DNA of 64,000 nucleotides, from the NCBI GenBank assembly GCA_033439265.1, contig JAVTVX010000027.1:8199001-8263000 (forward strand). The letters run 5' to 3'. Origin of the DNA: Dillenia suffruticosa (taxonomy: Eukaryota; Streptophyta; Magnoliopsida; Dilleniales; Dilleniaceae). A program made the translations under genes and the position numbers. Below the pieces are notes generated by a model that searched no databases, was not told the DNA's origin, and was given only the letters and a program-made list of their open reading frames with translations. Shown here piece by piece: positions 12,340-25,259 of the stretch (within the stretch, counting starts at the first letter, position 1; each line of letters begins with the position of its first letter).

Positions 12340-12879
12340 GAGGTTGGATTTAATTCAAATTATTTTCGGAATTATTTTTGGGGTATAAGATTTTGGGGTC
12401 CGGATCACGGATGAGTTTCGTGAACCTGAGAACACCGTAGGAATACCCATGGCCCAGGGATTATAGAACTATTTTTTATTTAATTTTCCGAGCATGTTTA
12501 GATTATGAAAAATCTGGTCGAAATTTGCGACCGTACGGAGTTTAAAACCTTAGATCTATGGCTTTAGAGGGCGGATCGATACATGAAAATGGTTTATATG
12601 TGTTCCTTGCATCCTGATCTAATTTTTCATGTATTTTTTGGTGAGTTTCGAATGCCGGAAACTGGGATTTGCGAATGGCCGCAGAGGGCCGTGACTGGGG
12701 TGGTTGAGTTCCGCCAATTTTAGGCTTGAATCCTTCTAAATTTAAGTGTAGAATGTTTGAAGGATACCCACTAATTTTTTCCAGTCGAAAAATGCGAGAA
12801 AAAGCAGCCGGAATTGAGTTTTCCAGCAATCGGGTCGAAAAACCTGTAACAGGACCCGTCGGGCAAAGAAAACTAGGCC

Positions 12880-13330
12880 CAGACCCACTGGCGTGTGCGT
12901 CTCACGCGCTCTAAGGTGCGTCTAGCTGGCGCGTGTACATCACGCTCCACACAGGCACGTGAAGCTGCGAGTCACGGTTCGGGTCGGACCCTGACCCGGA
13001 CTGACCCGCCAACCGACACTATCTGGTCGGATCACTGACCCGTTGATCTGACGATCGGTCAAACACTGACCCGTTGACCGACCCGGTTTGACTCGGGTCC
13101 AACCCGGCTCAACATGGCTCAGTGCGTGAAGGCACGTGAGCCATGCGTCGTAACTAGGGGCGCGTGAGCCGAGCCGCGCCAGGCGCGTGGCAGTGTGTGT
13201 GAGGGGTGCTATGCATCTGGCGAGTGTGCCAGGTTGCTGCCAGCGTGTGGAGGCACGTGGCAACGGGTGGATCATACCGCCGGCACGTGGCGGCATGTGT
13301 GGGCCCCAAGTGGCGCGTCAGGTCGCTTAA
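12880..13330 (+). other. GC-rich, CpG-rich leader of the Copia element
   Basis: In the untranslated leader, base composition jumps to GC-rich with many short repeats of GGCACGTG, GCGCGTG and GACCCGTTGACC types. It contrasts sharply with the AT-rich surroundings. It contains several CACGTG palindromes. No protein-coding signal was seen in it. Confidence 0.7.
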
Positions 13331-13774
13331 AATTGAATTTTTTCAATTTTTTGGGAGTCCTATATCCATAAATGTGACTTTTTGTGGGTTTTTGTGTGTC
13401 GAATCAAAATCCGAATGGTAAGATATGATTTCGGGTTGTGGTGTATGGTATCCGTTGACTCATACGCTCGTTTTGGGGTCTGTACTCAAGTTATTTTGGT
13501 CTTGATGATTCATAGAGCACATAAAAAATGTGATAATAAGTATTTTCAAGTCACAAATGTCTCGTTTAATGCGTTAAGAACTGTCGTATTAAATTTTTGT
13601 AAGGAGAGTAAACTGAATGATGTGATTTGCGAGATTTCACATCAGTAGATTCAGTTTATTCTCGAGAACCAAAAAATAACAAGAATCTGAGACATGAGAT
13701 GATGGGCCCCAGGGTGGGCAACGCGCCTCAGGATATACGAGATAAAGAGATCTATCATGCATAGTAGAAAAGAA

Positions 13775-14532
13775 TTGCCAAGTTAGGGCAATCCTTATCA
13801 GTGGCATACACAATGACTTAATCTCGTTTTACGAGTCATATCTTATGGACATGTCGGTTCGACTCGCCCCACAAGAGCTTTGTGTTGCTCTCTTCGGCTC
13901 CAAATGTGAAGATGCAGAAGAAAATGGTTGATCATACAATGATACAAATGTCGAGTATAATCACCGAGTTAAGAAATACGGACGAGCAAATTTCGGATGG
14001 AATTTAGGTACTGGATGTGATTCAGTTTTTACCTGATTCATGGGAAACCGTGAAATCCTATCTCACACTTGACGAAAGTATTCGTACTTTAGTTGACCTG
14101 ATATGTATTGTGAGCTTAATGAGGAGCACTTAAAGGCGAGTAGGCCACACTCGATTGCCAAGTTAGGGTAATCCTTATCAGTGGTATGCACAATGACTTA
14201 ATCTCGTTCTATGAGTCATATCCTATGGACATGTCGGTTCGACTCGCCCTACAAGAGTATTGTGTTGCTCTCTTCGACTCCTAATGTGAGGATGCAACAG
14301 AAAAGGGTTGATCATACAATGATACAAATGTCAAGTATGATCACCGAGTTAATAAATACGGACGAGCAAATTTCGGATGTGATCTAGGTACTGGATATGA
14401 TCTAGTTTTTACCCGATTCATGGGAAACCGTGAAATCCTATCTCACACTTGACGAAAGTATTCGTACTTTAGTTGACGTGATATGTATTGTGAGTTCGAT
14501 GAGGAGCACAAAAAGGCGAGTAGGCCACACTC
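13775..14532 (+). repeat. 380-bp tandem duplication in the gag region of the Copia element
   Basis: Two adjacent copies with period 380: copy 1 about 13775-14154 and copy 2 about 14155-14532. Both begin ATTGCCAAGTTAGGG and end with a GGCGAGTAGGCCACACTCGA block. They differ at scattered positions, so the duplication is not recent. Confidence 0.9.
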
Positions 14533-15189
14533 GAGTCATGCTTATTCAGAGGAGTCGAGTAAGGACTTCCCCGGCGCTAAACCAATAACATAAGCATGTG
14601 AATGAGACTCGAGATCCAGGTAATAAAAACCATCCAAGAAAACCGACAATGAGGTACAAAAGCGCAGGGAGAAGGAATTTGATTATACCAATGTAAAATG
14701 CTATGTTTGAGGTAGATTTGGTTATTTCGCTCGTGAGTGTGACAAGTAGAAATTAATATCATTCTCTTTACGTGATTTGAGATTTGTCTCATTCATTATA
14801 ATACTCGCTGATTTTTCTCCTTTATGGATTAAAAATCATGAGCAACCAACTACGTAACTTGAGACGATAGTACGTAAATAGAGTTCCGTCAAGTGAATCC
14901 TTAAGTTTGGAGGATTTACGTCAAGGACAGAGCATTTGTCGTTGTCAGAGAAAACGACATTTGCTACGACGTTTTACTGTAGGCATGCGACGGATCTTCA
15001 ATTTAGTACCTTGTCTAAGATTGACTAGGATATGCGTAAATTATCTTTTTTTTTAATAATACGACAATTCTATGAATTGTTCTGGTTCTAATCCATGATG
15101 AATTGTATGCACTGGGTGCTGCTCCTTCTAATGGTTTTTTGTCGTTCTCCTATTGTCTTTACATCTGATTACGTAGATGATAATGTAAA

Positions 15190-17080
15190 TGAATGACAAA
15201 ATAGACTTGGACACATGGGGTAAGAGATGATGAATCGGTTAGTAGCGAGAGGTTTATTGGACCCGCTGACCAGATTCAAGTTACCCGTATGTGAGTTTTG
15301 GCTAGTCGGCAAAATGATGAGAAAACCATTTGGCAATACAATGTGAGCCGGGACTCCATTGCAGTTAGACCATTGTGCCTTTCTTTCTTTTTTTGGTCTT
15401 ATGAGCATGAGAGCCGAAAATTGAGTTGTGTAGATAATGATGCTTATAGACGTTTACCTACGTTTCGGTTCATCTATCTGATCTCGCATAAGTCTGAAAC
15501 ATCAAAATGTTTCAGGAAGTTCATAAGCGAGATTGAGAATAAATTAGATTTGAGAGTAGAGACTCTCAGAACCGATTGAGGACACAAGTATTCGTCTAAA
15601 CTACACGTGGAGTTCTGTTTCGAGAAGAGAATTACGAGATTACTGACTATTAATCAGTTCCCCATTTGAACTTTGGATAGGGAGGCAAGCTGACTTTAAC
15701 CACTTAAGGTTATGGGGTTGTGCCGCGATTTCTCGCATTCACACGTTGAGTTAGGCCCGCGAGAAAATACATGTTCTTAGGTGAACATACGGACGACACT
15801 ATAATCGAGATTGAGTCTCGTAATACTACATTACTTGAGAATGATTTCCCTAAGAGAGGTGAAATCAATTTGGACCTTACTCTTTATGCGATGGATGAGC
15901 CTAGTGGCTCAGGAAGCCCAGCGGCGGGATACAAGAATTCACTACGGATCTTGATCTCAGTGGAAGTGATCCATCAAGAGGTAAAGATTTTTCTCTCCTC
16001 ATAAGAGTATCGAGGATGCGTATTTAAACGTCATTTCTCGATTGAGGGTAAGACCCTCGTTGTGACTCTAGAGGATGATAAGAAATCTAAAACGGTTCAA
16101 GAGGCTCTCGAGGGTTTTACAAAAGATGTAAAAGACCATTTATTAAAAACCATAAATGAAGAGAAGGAATTGATAAGAATCAACGGGGTCTGAAACCTAG
16201 TTGATTTGCCTGAGGGCGGAAGGACTAGTTGGAACAAGTAGGTTCTCAAAATCAAGATAAAGGTCAACGGATTGATGAAGAGGTAAATAACCCGTCTAGT
16301 AACCAAGAGTTACACTTAAAATGAAGGGTGGACTACCGAGGTGTCGTCGTCAAATTTATCTCGATCCGTTTAGCAATTGTCACGAATATGGATCTGGAGT
16401 CACACCACAAGGACATAAAGACTGCTTTCCATAATGGAAGTCTAGATGAAGCGATCTACATAGAGCATCCCTCTGGGTTCGTTCTAGTAGATCGGGTGAA
16501 TAAGATCCGTTGATTTTAGAAATCAACATACGACCTTAAGCCATCATCCAGACAGCGGTGCCTGAGATTTCACGAGAAGGTAATATCTTATGGTTTTGTA
16601 ATAATCGAGTAGGATCATTGTAACTATCTGATACGTCATGATGGCTCCTTTATGAGCATGTTCTCATATGTAGGTGATATTCTGTTGGCCGGGAATAAAC
16701 GCAAACTAATATTAGGTTTTATCTTCTTAGAGCAGTAAGAAGAGAACCTATATATCTCTATTTACGATAGAGACTGAGCTTGTAGTATGCTCAATTGTAG
16801 TTCATGAGAATGGTTGACTTCAGACATTTCTGAATGACTTAGAGTCGTGACAAATAGTGGGAGGTTAGTGATAATTATTGTGATTATCAGACCGCCATTG
16901 TTAACAAATGAGACCGTAGGTGTTATAGTAAAGCCAAATACATTGATACCGAAAACCACTTTGTAAGAGATATTACCGAGAATGGTATTGTGATAGCTAA
17001 GTACACCTTGACATACAACATGATAGCTGATCCCTTCAGAAAACCCGTTGTGAGAGATTCATTTGTGAGATAAGGAATCA
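15190..17080 (+). pseudogene. Copia pol remnants (pre-integrase, RT, C-terminal end)
   Basis: Scattered blocks of Copia polyprotein in the right order on the + strand, broken by many stops and frameshifts: GLLDPLTRFKLPVCEF (zinc-binding pre-integrase region), MDLESHHKDIKTAFHNGSLD (RT, normally a VKTAFLNG-type motif), and a C-terminal NMIADPFRKP block just before the purine tract. The integrase core and the RT YVDD motif could not be found as intact motifs. It is not functional. Confidence 0.75.
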
Positions 17081-18250
17081 TTGAGTTTAGTGTACTTTAA
17101 CATTTCTCATTATGTGTTGTTTTAGATGTTTATTGAAATATATGGCATGCATGCATTATTGGGTCACATATTTATTTCATGCACTATTTATTGTCATATA
17201 TTGTGATCTTGTGACAAAAAATGTGTCAGGCAGGCGTGATCGACTCTATCACACGAGTGACCACCTCTGACTCTAAGTGAGCGGATATGAGACGAATTCT
17301 AATTATAAGAGACTTTGAGAGTGGCTCTACTAGAACATAAATTGCCTTGATATGTGTTCAGGATGAGGTTATATGCGATATGACCGATATGAAAATACCT
17401 ACATTCATATTGCCTGTAAGTAGCTAGGTTTGAGATCTCAGATATCACATGCGATTTGTGATATTGTCTCTAAGATATTCTCTCTGAGATCTTTGGGTAA
17501 AGTTTTATGTGTAGACTGAGTCCCATACCTGTACAGTGTTAGAAAAATCTGACATATGTCATTTGAGATATGGGGAATAACACTGTGGTACGTGTTTCAT
17601 ACCACGTGTGATGAGACGACTATGGGACAGTGAGGGTTATTATTTAAGACGATAGTTTGATCTTAATCCCCGTTCCCACTATGTGAGACTTGAGATTTAT
17701 TGGGTGAGATCTCATGTACCCTTATTACTTTCGACTGTATCTAGAAGTTTTGGTTCAGTGTTGCTACTTTAGTCTGTTTATCTATGGACCGGAAGAAAAA
17801 TTGAGGTCTAAGGGGCAGGTATAGGAAAACAGCTGAATTGTGACCGATAGATTCGAATTTGGGAAAAGGAAGGCCAATAGACATTACATCACTGTCGTGT
17901 ATTCACAGGTCGACTTGTTATGTTAATCCATGTTGGGATTCAAACATAATAGTGAATACATAGTCGAGCAAATTGATTGGGGATCACTTTCGATGAGGAA
18001 AATGACTTGATGGATGTAAATGCATTGAGTTTGGGGTATAGTGAGTTGTTTTTGATACTAACTGTGACTTCTCGATCATCCTAACAGGTGTATCGAGAAG
18101 TTTTTGCTTGCACAGGTGTACTCGCCGGTCGCATGACGCCCAAATGACGCCCAATCCTGTATGAAAGTCCAGTAGGGTGATGTGATAGATCGCATAAGTT
18201 ACGATCTTGTGATTGACGGAAGTGAAATGCCCTCATGTGTAAGTGGGAGA

Positions 18251-18769
18251 TATTGGTTATTTATGCCCATTGTGGGGCATTTTGGTAAAAGCGTGAGAAT
18301 GGGGTAACTTCCATCATCTACCACCCCATTAACCACCCATAATGACTTGCCTAATCAACCCCAAGTGAGGCCCTACATGAGAGGCTCGGCTTTTCCTCTT
18401 CCATGAAAGATGAACAGTAACCAAAAAAAGGAGAAAAACAGTGAGTGACTTTTCTTCATCACGGAGATTCAGAGAACGCGAAGGTTCTTGCTTGAGGGAC
18501 GAACATTTCTCTTGAGAGAGAGAAAACACCGTGAGGGTTGAAGATTTCTGCGTAGGAAAATCTCCCTCGTCAGAGGATTCATCGGATTTGGGTTGAGGCG
18601 TCATGGATTTGCGGTGGTGGTTCGATTGCGTGATCACCATCTGACCGTGCGATCCGTTCGAGGGAAATCGCGACATGATCGATTTTTGGAGACCGCCCTT
18701 CGAGATATTTATCCCGAAAAATTCTGAACTATTTATTTTACGCTTCCGCATGTGCGATTAAATCCAACA
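18251..18769 (+). repeat. Right LTR of the 11.8-18.8 kb Copia element
   Basis: Matches the left LTR. Its first bases are TATTGG instead of TGTTGG, so the terminal TG has mutated. It is preceded by the purine-rich tract AAGTGGGAGA (18241-18250) and followed by the target duplication CTAAG. Confidence 0.92.
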
Positions 18770-19186
18770 CTAAGGTATAAGGTTCTCTAAGCGTTCTCTA
18801 AGTGCTTTGGTTTTCTAAGCTTTTTTGGTTCTACGCGGTATCAGAGTCTGTTTTGTCCTCCTTCTGTATCCAAGTTAACTGTTTACTTCGTATTTCTTTT
18901 GCACCAGAAACACCTCCAATCCATTTCCAATGATCAACATGATTTAGCCTGCTGCTTCCTTAGAGCGCTCACAAGGAGGATCAACGTGGAAATCAGGCAT
19001 GAGGATACAGCGTCTCATGTTGAGTTGCTGGCTTTCTTTCCACGGTTGGCCATCATGACCGAGAAGCTAAGTGAGCAAGTGGAGACTGGATCGAGAACTC
19101 GCACACTCTTACTGGCTAGACCTATGGGTGGGCCTATTTTACTAGATGAGTATTAAGAGATTCTCATACGATTAAGAACACTGGAA
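18770..19186. other. Spacer between the Copia element and MULE 1
   Basis: About 400 bases of target DNA. It contains repeats of a TTCTCTAAG phrase and, at 18838-18851, GGTATCAGAGTCTG, which resembles a Copia primer-binding site. It may therefore be a remnant of an older LTR element that the Copia and MULE inserted into. An 86-codon frame at 18899-19156 shows no family I recognise and has no ATG start. Confidence 0.4.
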
Positions 19187-19480
19187 CATGTACCAAAATA
19201 ACATAAAAAAAAAATTTAAAATAACCCGAACGGGAAAAAATTTCACCAAATAACCCGAATTTGTCGCGGGTTAGATCCACGACCGTATTTGTCGCGGGTT
19301 AAACCCGCGATAAAGCCACGCGTCATCTGCTAGTTGGATGCACAGGGTTCCGCGTGCATTCTGCGTTTTCAAAACACGGAATGCTAGCTTTTCAGCGTTT
19401 TCAAAAAGCAGAATGCTGGCTTTTCCGTGTTTTGGAAACAGGCTTTCCGCACCGCCCCTTCAAGACACGGAAATCATGCT
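19187..19480 (+). repeat. MULE 1 left terminal inverted repeat
   Basis: Aligns with the reverse complement of 26821-27131 over its length, including ATTTGTCGCGGGTTA, CCACGCGTCA, CTGCTAGTTGG and the inner block CTTCAAGACACGGAAATCATG. A CpG-rich palindrome TCGCGGGTTAAACCCGCGA lies at 19292-19310. Confidence 0.85.
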
Positions 19481-20595
19481 CCCATTCCCGCAAGTTAATT
19501 TTTCTCCTTTTTCTCTAATTTGATATTTTGATTTTTCTAATGGTATCTAATTTGCTCCAAGTGTACCATGATTTGTTCTCTTTTAAAGAAATCTGAAGTC
19601 TAGTATAAGACTTCATACAAATATTTTTTTTTCTCTATTCTTAATTTACTCCTGTTGTTTCTCAATCTATATTTATGAATATATTTATTATATGTATTTA
19701 AAATTCCAATTTATAAGTATATGTGTTTTAATTATAAATGAAAATAAAACTCTAGAGAGAGATTAGACGACTCAAAATTGTGTGTTATAATGATTAAAAA
19801 AAACAGACTAGTTTGCCTTTATAATTTTATGAAAATTTTCAAAATTATAAAATAATTCTAACAATTTTTAAAAATTACAAAACAGTCACAAAGAATTCCC
19901 ATAATCACAAATAATTGTAATATTACAAAATGTTAGTAATAGTTTCTAAAAATTACATTTCAAAATTCAATATCTTTTAATATATTATTTTCCATTTTTG
20001 ATTAATCTAACATAAAAATAATATCATATTGCATAAATAATCAATACCAATAGAATTTTAAATTAGACAATGAATATAGAACATATTTATTTTGATTTTC
20101 AAAACAATTATAATATAATCCGCTAATCATTAGTTATATTAAAATTATTTTAATTATAATTAATTATACAAAATAATTAACATTACAGTCCAAAATAAAT
20201 ATTAGATTGTTTAGAGAAGTCAACTAATAATAATTTATTATTTTGTTATTTATCTATATATATATATATATATATATATATTTTTGCATGCTATCCCTTA
20301 TAACACTCGTAATGGTGGTTTGATAAATCAAAATAATTAAATGTATATCCACAGGCCCGCCCGCGAGTCAATGGTCAACCCGCGGGCTAATGGGCCAGAC
20401 CCATCATATCATCGATATATGTGTATTTTCTGAACAGTTAATGAAAAATAACAATTTGAAAAAAAAACTAATTTCTTATAAATAGAACAGAAAGGAGAAA
20501 CGAAACAAATAAAATCAGAAAAATGAACATATATAAATGAATCAAATTATTATTAATATAATATAGGATACAAAGTATATAATATATAACTAACG

Positions 20596-22510
20596 TCATC
20601 GTCGCCTTCTTGTATTATAACGTCTAATATCTAAATCTCTCCTAATATCTGTAGTGTCGTTCTGGGACGGTAAACCCATATCATGTAATTGTGTGATCTG
20701 TGAGGGTCCTACGTCACTAAAACGTGGAGGGGAAATATGGTACATCGTGCGTGCATCATCTCTCTGAAACTGTGTCTGTCCCTTAACTATACGAATGCCT
20801 CTCTATGGAGCGTCAGGAGTAGAAAAATGAGGGAACTCAAACACCGGTGTATAGAAAGAAGAGGAGTCCTCAAACGTATTCGAAGGTCCTGCGACGTCCT
20901 CTGGATGCTGAGATGCAAATGGTGACGCATCATGAGACGATGGTCTCAGACGTAGTCGAGCTCGGCTCCGTCGAGGTCGATGCTCCTCGTCACCTCCCTC
21001 AGCACGACCTTTAGGATGTCTAGGTCTCATGAGATATGCCATGTCATCATTCAAAGCTGACATGACTGTATCCGTCATTCCACAGATATGAATATCCTCA
21101 TAGTCTTCTTGAATCTAATATAGTGAATCACGCTATAAAGATCTTGATACATGTTAATTAAAGAAAAAAAATAAATGAAATAAATAGAAAAATTAAATTA
21201 TACATTTACTACATATCCCAAACAAGTTCTGTGCCGACTAATAAATATACGAGAGATGGTGTGGTACCATGCGGTGTAAGAATGATGGACAGTGGGTCCA
21301 ACTGACGTGTCAATAGGGACTAGATGATCGCGTCGGTGAGTCCAAATCTCAATGTAACCGGCATGCTCGACTGACCAATCTATCTCTTGTGAACCACACG
21401 AGCTAATCTCGTGCAATCGATCCTCAGTATCGCAGTGATCCGGAATGATCTGAAATCCTCCGTACTGACAGATCACTCGATCTAGAAAGTACCACTCCAC
21501 AATAGAAAAACAGATAAGCGGTACATGAGCCAGCCAAATATCCCTACCCTCATGACAATAATCAGGGAGGGAAGATAACACGTCCTCAGTGTAAGGCTAC
21601 CACACGACGTCATCGCTCGTCAGTCTATCTAATGCCTCCCTATACACGGTCACGAGGTGTATAGAAAAGGAAGTGATATCAAAATCCATCCTCCACCGCA
21701 AAGCTAATGGTCCATCCCCCTCTACATATAAAGATCGCTTAATAGGAGCTATACATGGGAATCTCTCCCATGCCCAAATCTGTAAAAGAATCAAAGCCTC
21801 ACAAATCTCATGCGAGTCTGCGTGCTATGCTATACAAAACTGTTTGTACAAGTAAGCCAAGCACGCAGAACCCCAACTATGACGACTAGAGTAATCTAAA
21901 TCCTCTAATACTAATAAATACTGTAAATGTACATAACAACCACTCTTATCAGAAAATAAAACACCCCTGTGTCCATCGCAAAATATGATCATAATCTGCA
22001 TCGTGAGGCAAGTCACCAATGAAATCTGACAACCATGGCATATTCAATGAATGACCCTTAAAAACCGAGTGAGGAGGGATAACACCTAATAATCTCTGAC
22101 AAACCGCAATCCACGAGAAACCTATTGTCCTAGCGACAATGGGTATCCCATCTAAAGGTAAACCTAAAATAACCTCTATATCTTGTAGGGTAACTGTAAG
22201 TTTACTGTAGCGCATATGAAATGTGTGTGTCTCTTGCCTCCTGCTTCCATCTCTCCACTAGAGCCGTGATGAGATACCAATCCAACTGAATAAAACGAAG
22301 TCGAGCGACTCCCAAAAAGCCCGACTCCTATAGGAGAGGAACTATTCTCTTGTCAATATGGCCATTCCCTAAACGTCGTAATACTGTCTCACGTCTACGG
22401 CAGACAAGCCAGTTAGTATTATCTCCCTCCCAAACTCTAGTAAAGCGGTGTCCTCGCTGCAAGTGTAGAAGGATTGGATTAGTAGGTTCGGGAGTATAAT
22501 AATTAGCATA
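20596..22510 (-). pseudogene. Plant mobile domain (PMD, PF10536; MAIN/MAIL-like) gene remnant inside MULE 1
   Basis: The PMD is found in plant proteins such as MAIN and MAIL1 and, widely, inside transposons. Recognisable blocks on the - strand, in order: LLHLQRGHRFTRVWEGD, QLDWYLITALVERW, ETHTFHMRYSKLTVTLQDIE with VILGLPLDG (around 22200), DKSGCYVHLQYLLVLEDLD, WGSACLAYLYKQFC, LLQIWAWERFPCIAP, IVEWYFLDRVICQYGGFQ, and a charged C-terminal tail ending NTRRRR at a TGA near 20596. A frameshift near 21950-21960 and stops near 21824, 21597 and 20803 interrupt it, so it cannot make a full protein. It is nearly full length for the TE-borne type (about 600 codons). It lies just downstream of the transposase on the same strand, as a passenger gene of the element. 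The function of TE-borne PMD proteins is not established. Confidence 0.8.
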
Positions 22511-22705
22511 TATATATAAATGTACAATTAGAATTAATAATACATCACTACATTATCCAATGCATAAAAAGAAAAGAAGATATTCACACAAATATGTTAT
22601 GAATTGCATAATAACAAAAATACAGCAACATGTTTAAGTCTTCAAAATATAGTATACATTAAAAAGTACAACAATTAGAAAATTATACAAATACAATAAA
22701 ATATC

Positions 22706-25252
22706 ATTAATTTGTTGTTGGACAATGTCTTCGATTGTGGCCCTTTCGACCACAAAGTTCGCACCTCAATCGTCTCGGACATCTCCTCCTATTATGACCC
22801 TCAGCACTACAACTACCGCATGATATTCGTGTGGATGATTCTCAAAAATCCATCTCGTTGTGATATCGAGATGATTTAGGTCTTCTTTTCTGATGTCTTA
22901 GGGAAACATCGTGAATGATTGTAGGGTACGAATCACTGAGCCATGCCGAATGGTCTCCAACGGGGAAAAAATTTCGCTCGTATATCTTAAGTTGATGTTC
23001 CCATGTAGATCATTTTCTGACGATCATATGCATATCAATCATTGTCCGTGTTAATGCAGCAATTGCATGAGAGTAAGGAATTTTATAAGTTTGTCATTTT
23101 CCGTATGTGCAATGCTCTTCCCTTACATTGACAATTGTTTATTGCCTCCCTTGTACCCATACCGTGTCTGTCTATTCTCAGTTTCAACCTCAAAGATCCC
23201 ATACTCCCTACTGAAAGAAACGACGGTATGAAGGTTAGCCGTATTCATCCATCTCCCTAACATGGTGAACGCATATTTAGTGTACCGCTTTCCTCTTCCA
23301 ATTCCCGTATTCGTCTCACCCAAACGAATCTGAAAATAGTTAACGGAATTATAAAAAGTTTTAAGTATCAAAGAAGAAACCGGCAGATTTCTTGCCCCCT
23401 TTAATACGGTATTAAAACTTTCACTGATATTTGTGGTCATATATCCAAAACGAACACCACTATCATGAGAAAGACTCCATTGTTCGGGAGGAATAGTTAC
23501 AAAATAATCAGGAGCATCTTCTTTGATCTTCTTCATCTTCGCCATATATAAGTCAAATTTCCTCCGCTATGGTTGCAACGCGACAATCGTAGCAACTCTT
23601 TTATAAGCTTGACTTTTGTGGTGCGTGTTAAAGTTACTAGCGACATGGCGCATGCAAAATCGCCATACAGCATTGGGAGGTGACCACCTGAACTCTAGAT
23701 GAACAACTGTTGCCCTTATCCCTTCATGTCGATCTGAAATTAAACAAATGAGACATTTCCTATCTCGAACAACATACTCTCGCACACACCTCAAAAACCA
23801 TGACCAAGAAGCGAATGACTCTCCATCTACCAATCCGAATGCCAACAGGACAATATGATTTGCTCCATCCATATTGCATGCAATCAACAATTTGTGATTA
23901 TATTTCCTGTAAAGGTGAGTTCCATCTATACTTATCAATGGTCCACAACTCCTAAAAGCCAAGATACTCGGACCAAATGCCCAAAATAAAGCCTCAAAAG
24001 CCTGTTCTCCTCTGGCATTAGGTGGACCCAACTTCCAATTTACTAGTGTCCCCGGATTTTTTTGCACTATTGCATTTAATAACTGAGGTAGTTGTTTGTA
24101 AGATTAATCTCAATTCCCGTAGACCATCTTTATAGCTCTTCTCTTTGCTGCCCAAACCCTTTTACGAAAAACTGCATATGTCGTTCTCTCAATCATAACA
24201 GTTCAAAGAAAAGAAACTTTACACTGGGATCTTCCCTCACATAATTAAGCAAATGTCTAGCTATCAAATTTGAATTCAACTGCCTATGATTCTGCGTCAA
24301 CCCAACGTTCACATATGTGTGGGGTCCCTCGACCTTTGTAATCACAAATGCACCAAGCGGCCATGTTTTACAAGCACGCAACCTCCATCTACAACTTTCT
24401 TCCCTTTGCGTGCAAATTGCTGTCCAAAGTTCAGGGGTTAATTTACCAACCCGAAATTGATAGTAGTGTTCAACATGATGCATTTTAACAGCATGAATAA
24501 GCTGATCTTTCGACTCAAATCTTATACCCTTTTTCAATTCGTCGCTGAAACTCCAACTATTGGATGTCAATCTGTGTTCTTCCTCAAATATCACATAACC
24601 ATCACCACCCGGTGTGATCGTCATTAATGGAATGGATTCGTCTACTCCACCACCCCCATATCTCCGACCACCACCAATGTTTACAGACATTGATGAAGAG
24701 CCGACCATTAATTGGTTTGCACCACTGCCACCACTCCCAGCACCAATTTCATCATCTTCCTCTTCATCTTCATTATATTTTTCTGCCTCTTCTTCCGTCA
24801 TTTTCTTCTCATCAACATCATTATTTACGTTTACAAAGACAACATCCACTCGAGATTCGATATATGGATAATCTTCCATATAATCACAATTTTGTACTAT
24901 AGAATTTCCACCATCATATGATTTTATGTACAACTCAATAGTTCCCACCCACTCCCCTAGTTATCGCAAATTCTATCAAATTCAAAATATCGTCATCATC
25001 ACTTATCGGAACCAATTCAAACCGTACATTAGCAGCTCCCATATACGACACGGAAAACCGATGAAAAATCTCTACATATTCTCTCAACAGATTTATTCGA
25101 ACACCCTTGCATACTACCTTTAGCAACTCATTAAAATTATAATTTCTCCGCACCCTAATCAATTTTGTTGGACCACAGTCATAACGGACTCCATCGTCTC
25201 CCGTCACAATTTCACCATTGGTATAATATAACAGATTTACCATATATGCCAT
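22706..25252 (-). pseudogene. MuDR-type transposase gene of MULE 1, broken
   Basis: Order of domains on the - strand: an N-terminal PB1-like part (25252-24935, starting MAYMVNLLYYTNGE); an acidic/glycine-rich linker and the Mutator DNA-binding region (24948-24193, with CRWRLRACKTWPLGAFVI and the KVEGPHTY motif); the MULE transposase core (24067-23567, with LISIDGTHLYRKYNHKLLIA, WSWFLRCVREYV and CLISDRHEGI); the C-terminal part (23545-23123, TTNISESFNTVLKGARNLPV); a SWIM-like segment near 23110-23060 (CTYGKWQTYKIPYSHAIAAL); and two CCHC zinc knuckles at the end (CGSCSAEGHNRRRCP and CELCGRKGHNRRHCP, about 22830-22710). Breaks: a one-base frameshift near 24940, a frameshift near 24195, TGA and TAA stops near 24105-24115, and an in-frame TAG at 23567-23569 where the frame otherwise continues. 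It is non-functional as it stands. Confidence 0.85.
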
Positions 25253-25259
25253 TATTCTA

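Larger units (their letters stand above)
11810..18769 (+). mobile_element. Full-length but decayed Ty1/Copia LTR retrotransposon
   Basis: Two LTRs of about 517 and 519 bases flank about 5.9 kb. The 5-bp target duplication CTAAG is perfect (11805-11809 and 18770-18774). A primer-binding site for initiator-Met tRNA follows the left LTR and a purine tract precedes the right one. Pol order is Copia-like on the + strand: a GAG-pre-integrase block near 15190-15320 (GLLDPLTRFKLPVCEF), an RT block at 16380-16500 (KTAFHNGSLDEAIYIEHPSG) and a C-terminal block near 16930-17080 (ADPFRKPVV). No long ORF survives. The element is old: the LTRs differ at many scattered sites by eye. Confidence 0.9.

Noticed and set aside
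18899..19156. 86-codon + strand ORF as a gene
   Set aside because: No ATG start or known motif; it lies in a spacer that looks like an older LTR-element remnant.
24614..24921. Three overlapping + strand ORFs of 69-91 codons
   Set aside because: Antisense shadows of the acidic/glycine-rich linker of the MULE 1 transposase; low-complexity His/Ser/Phe text.
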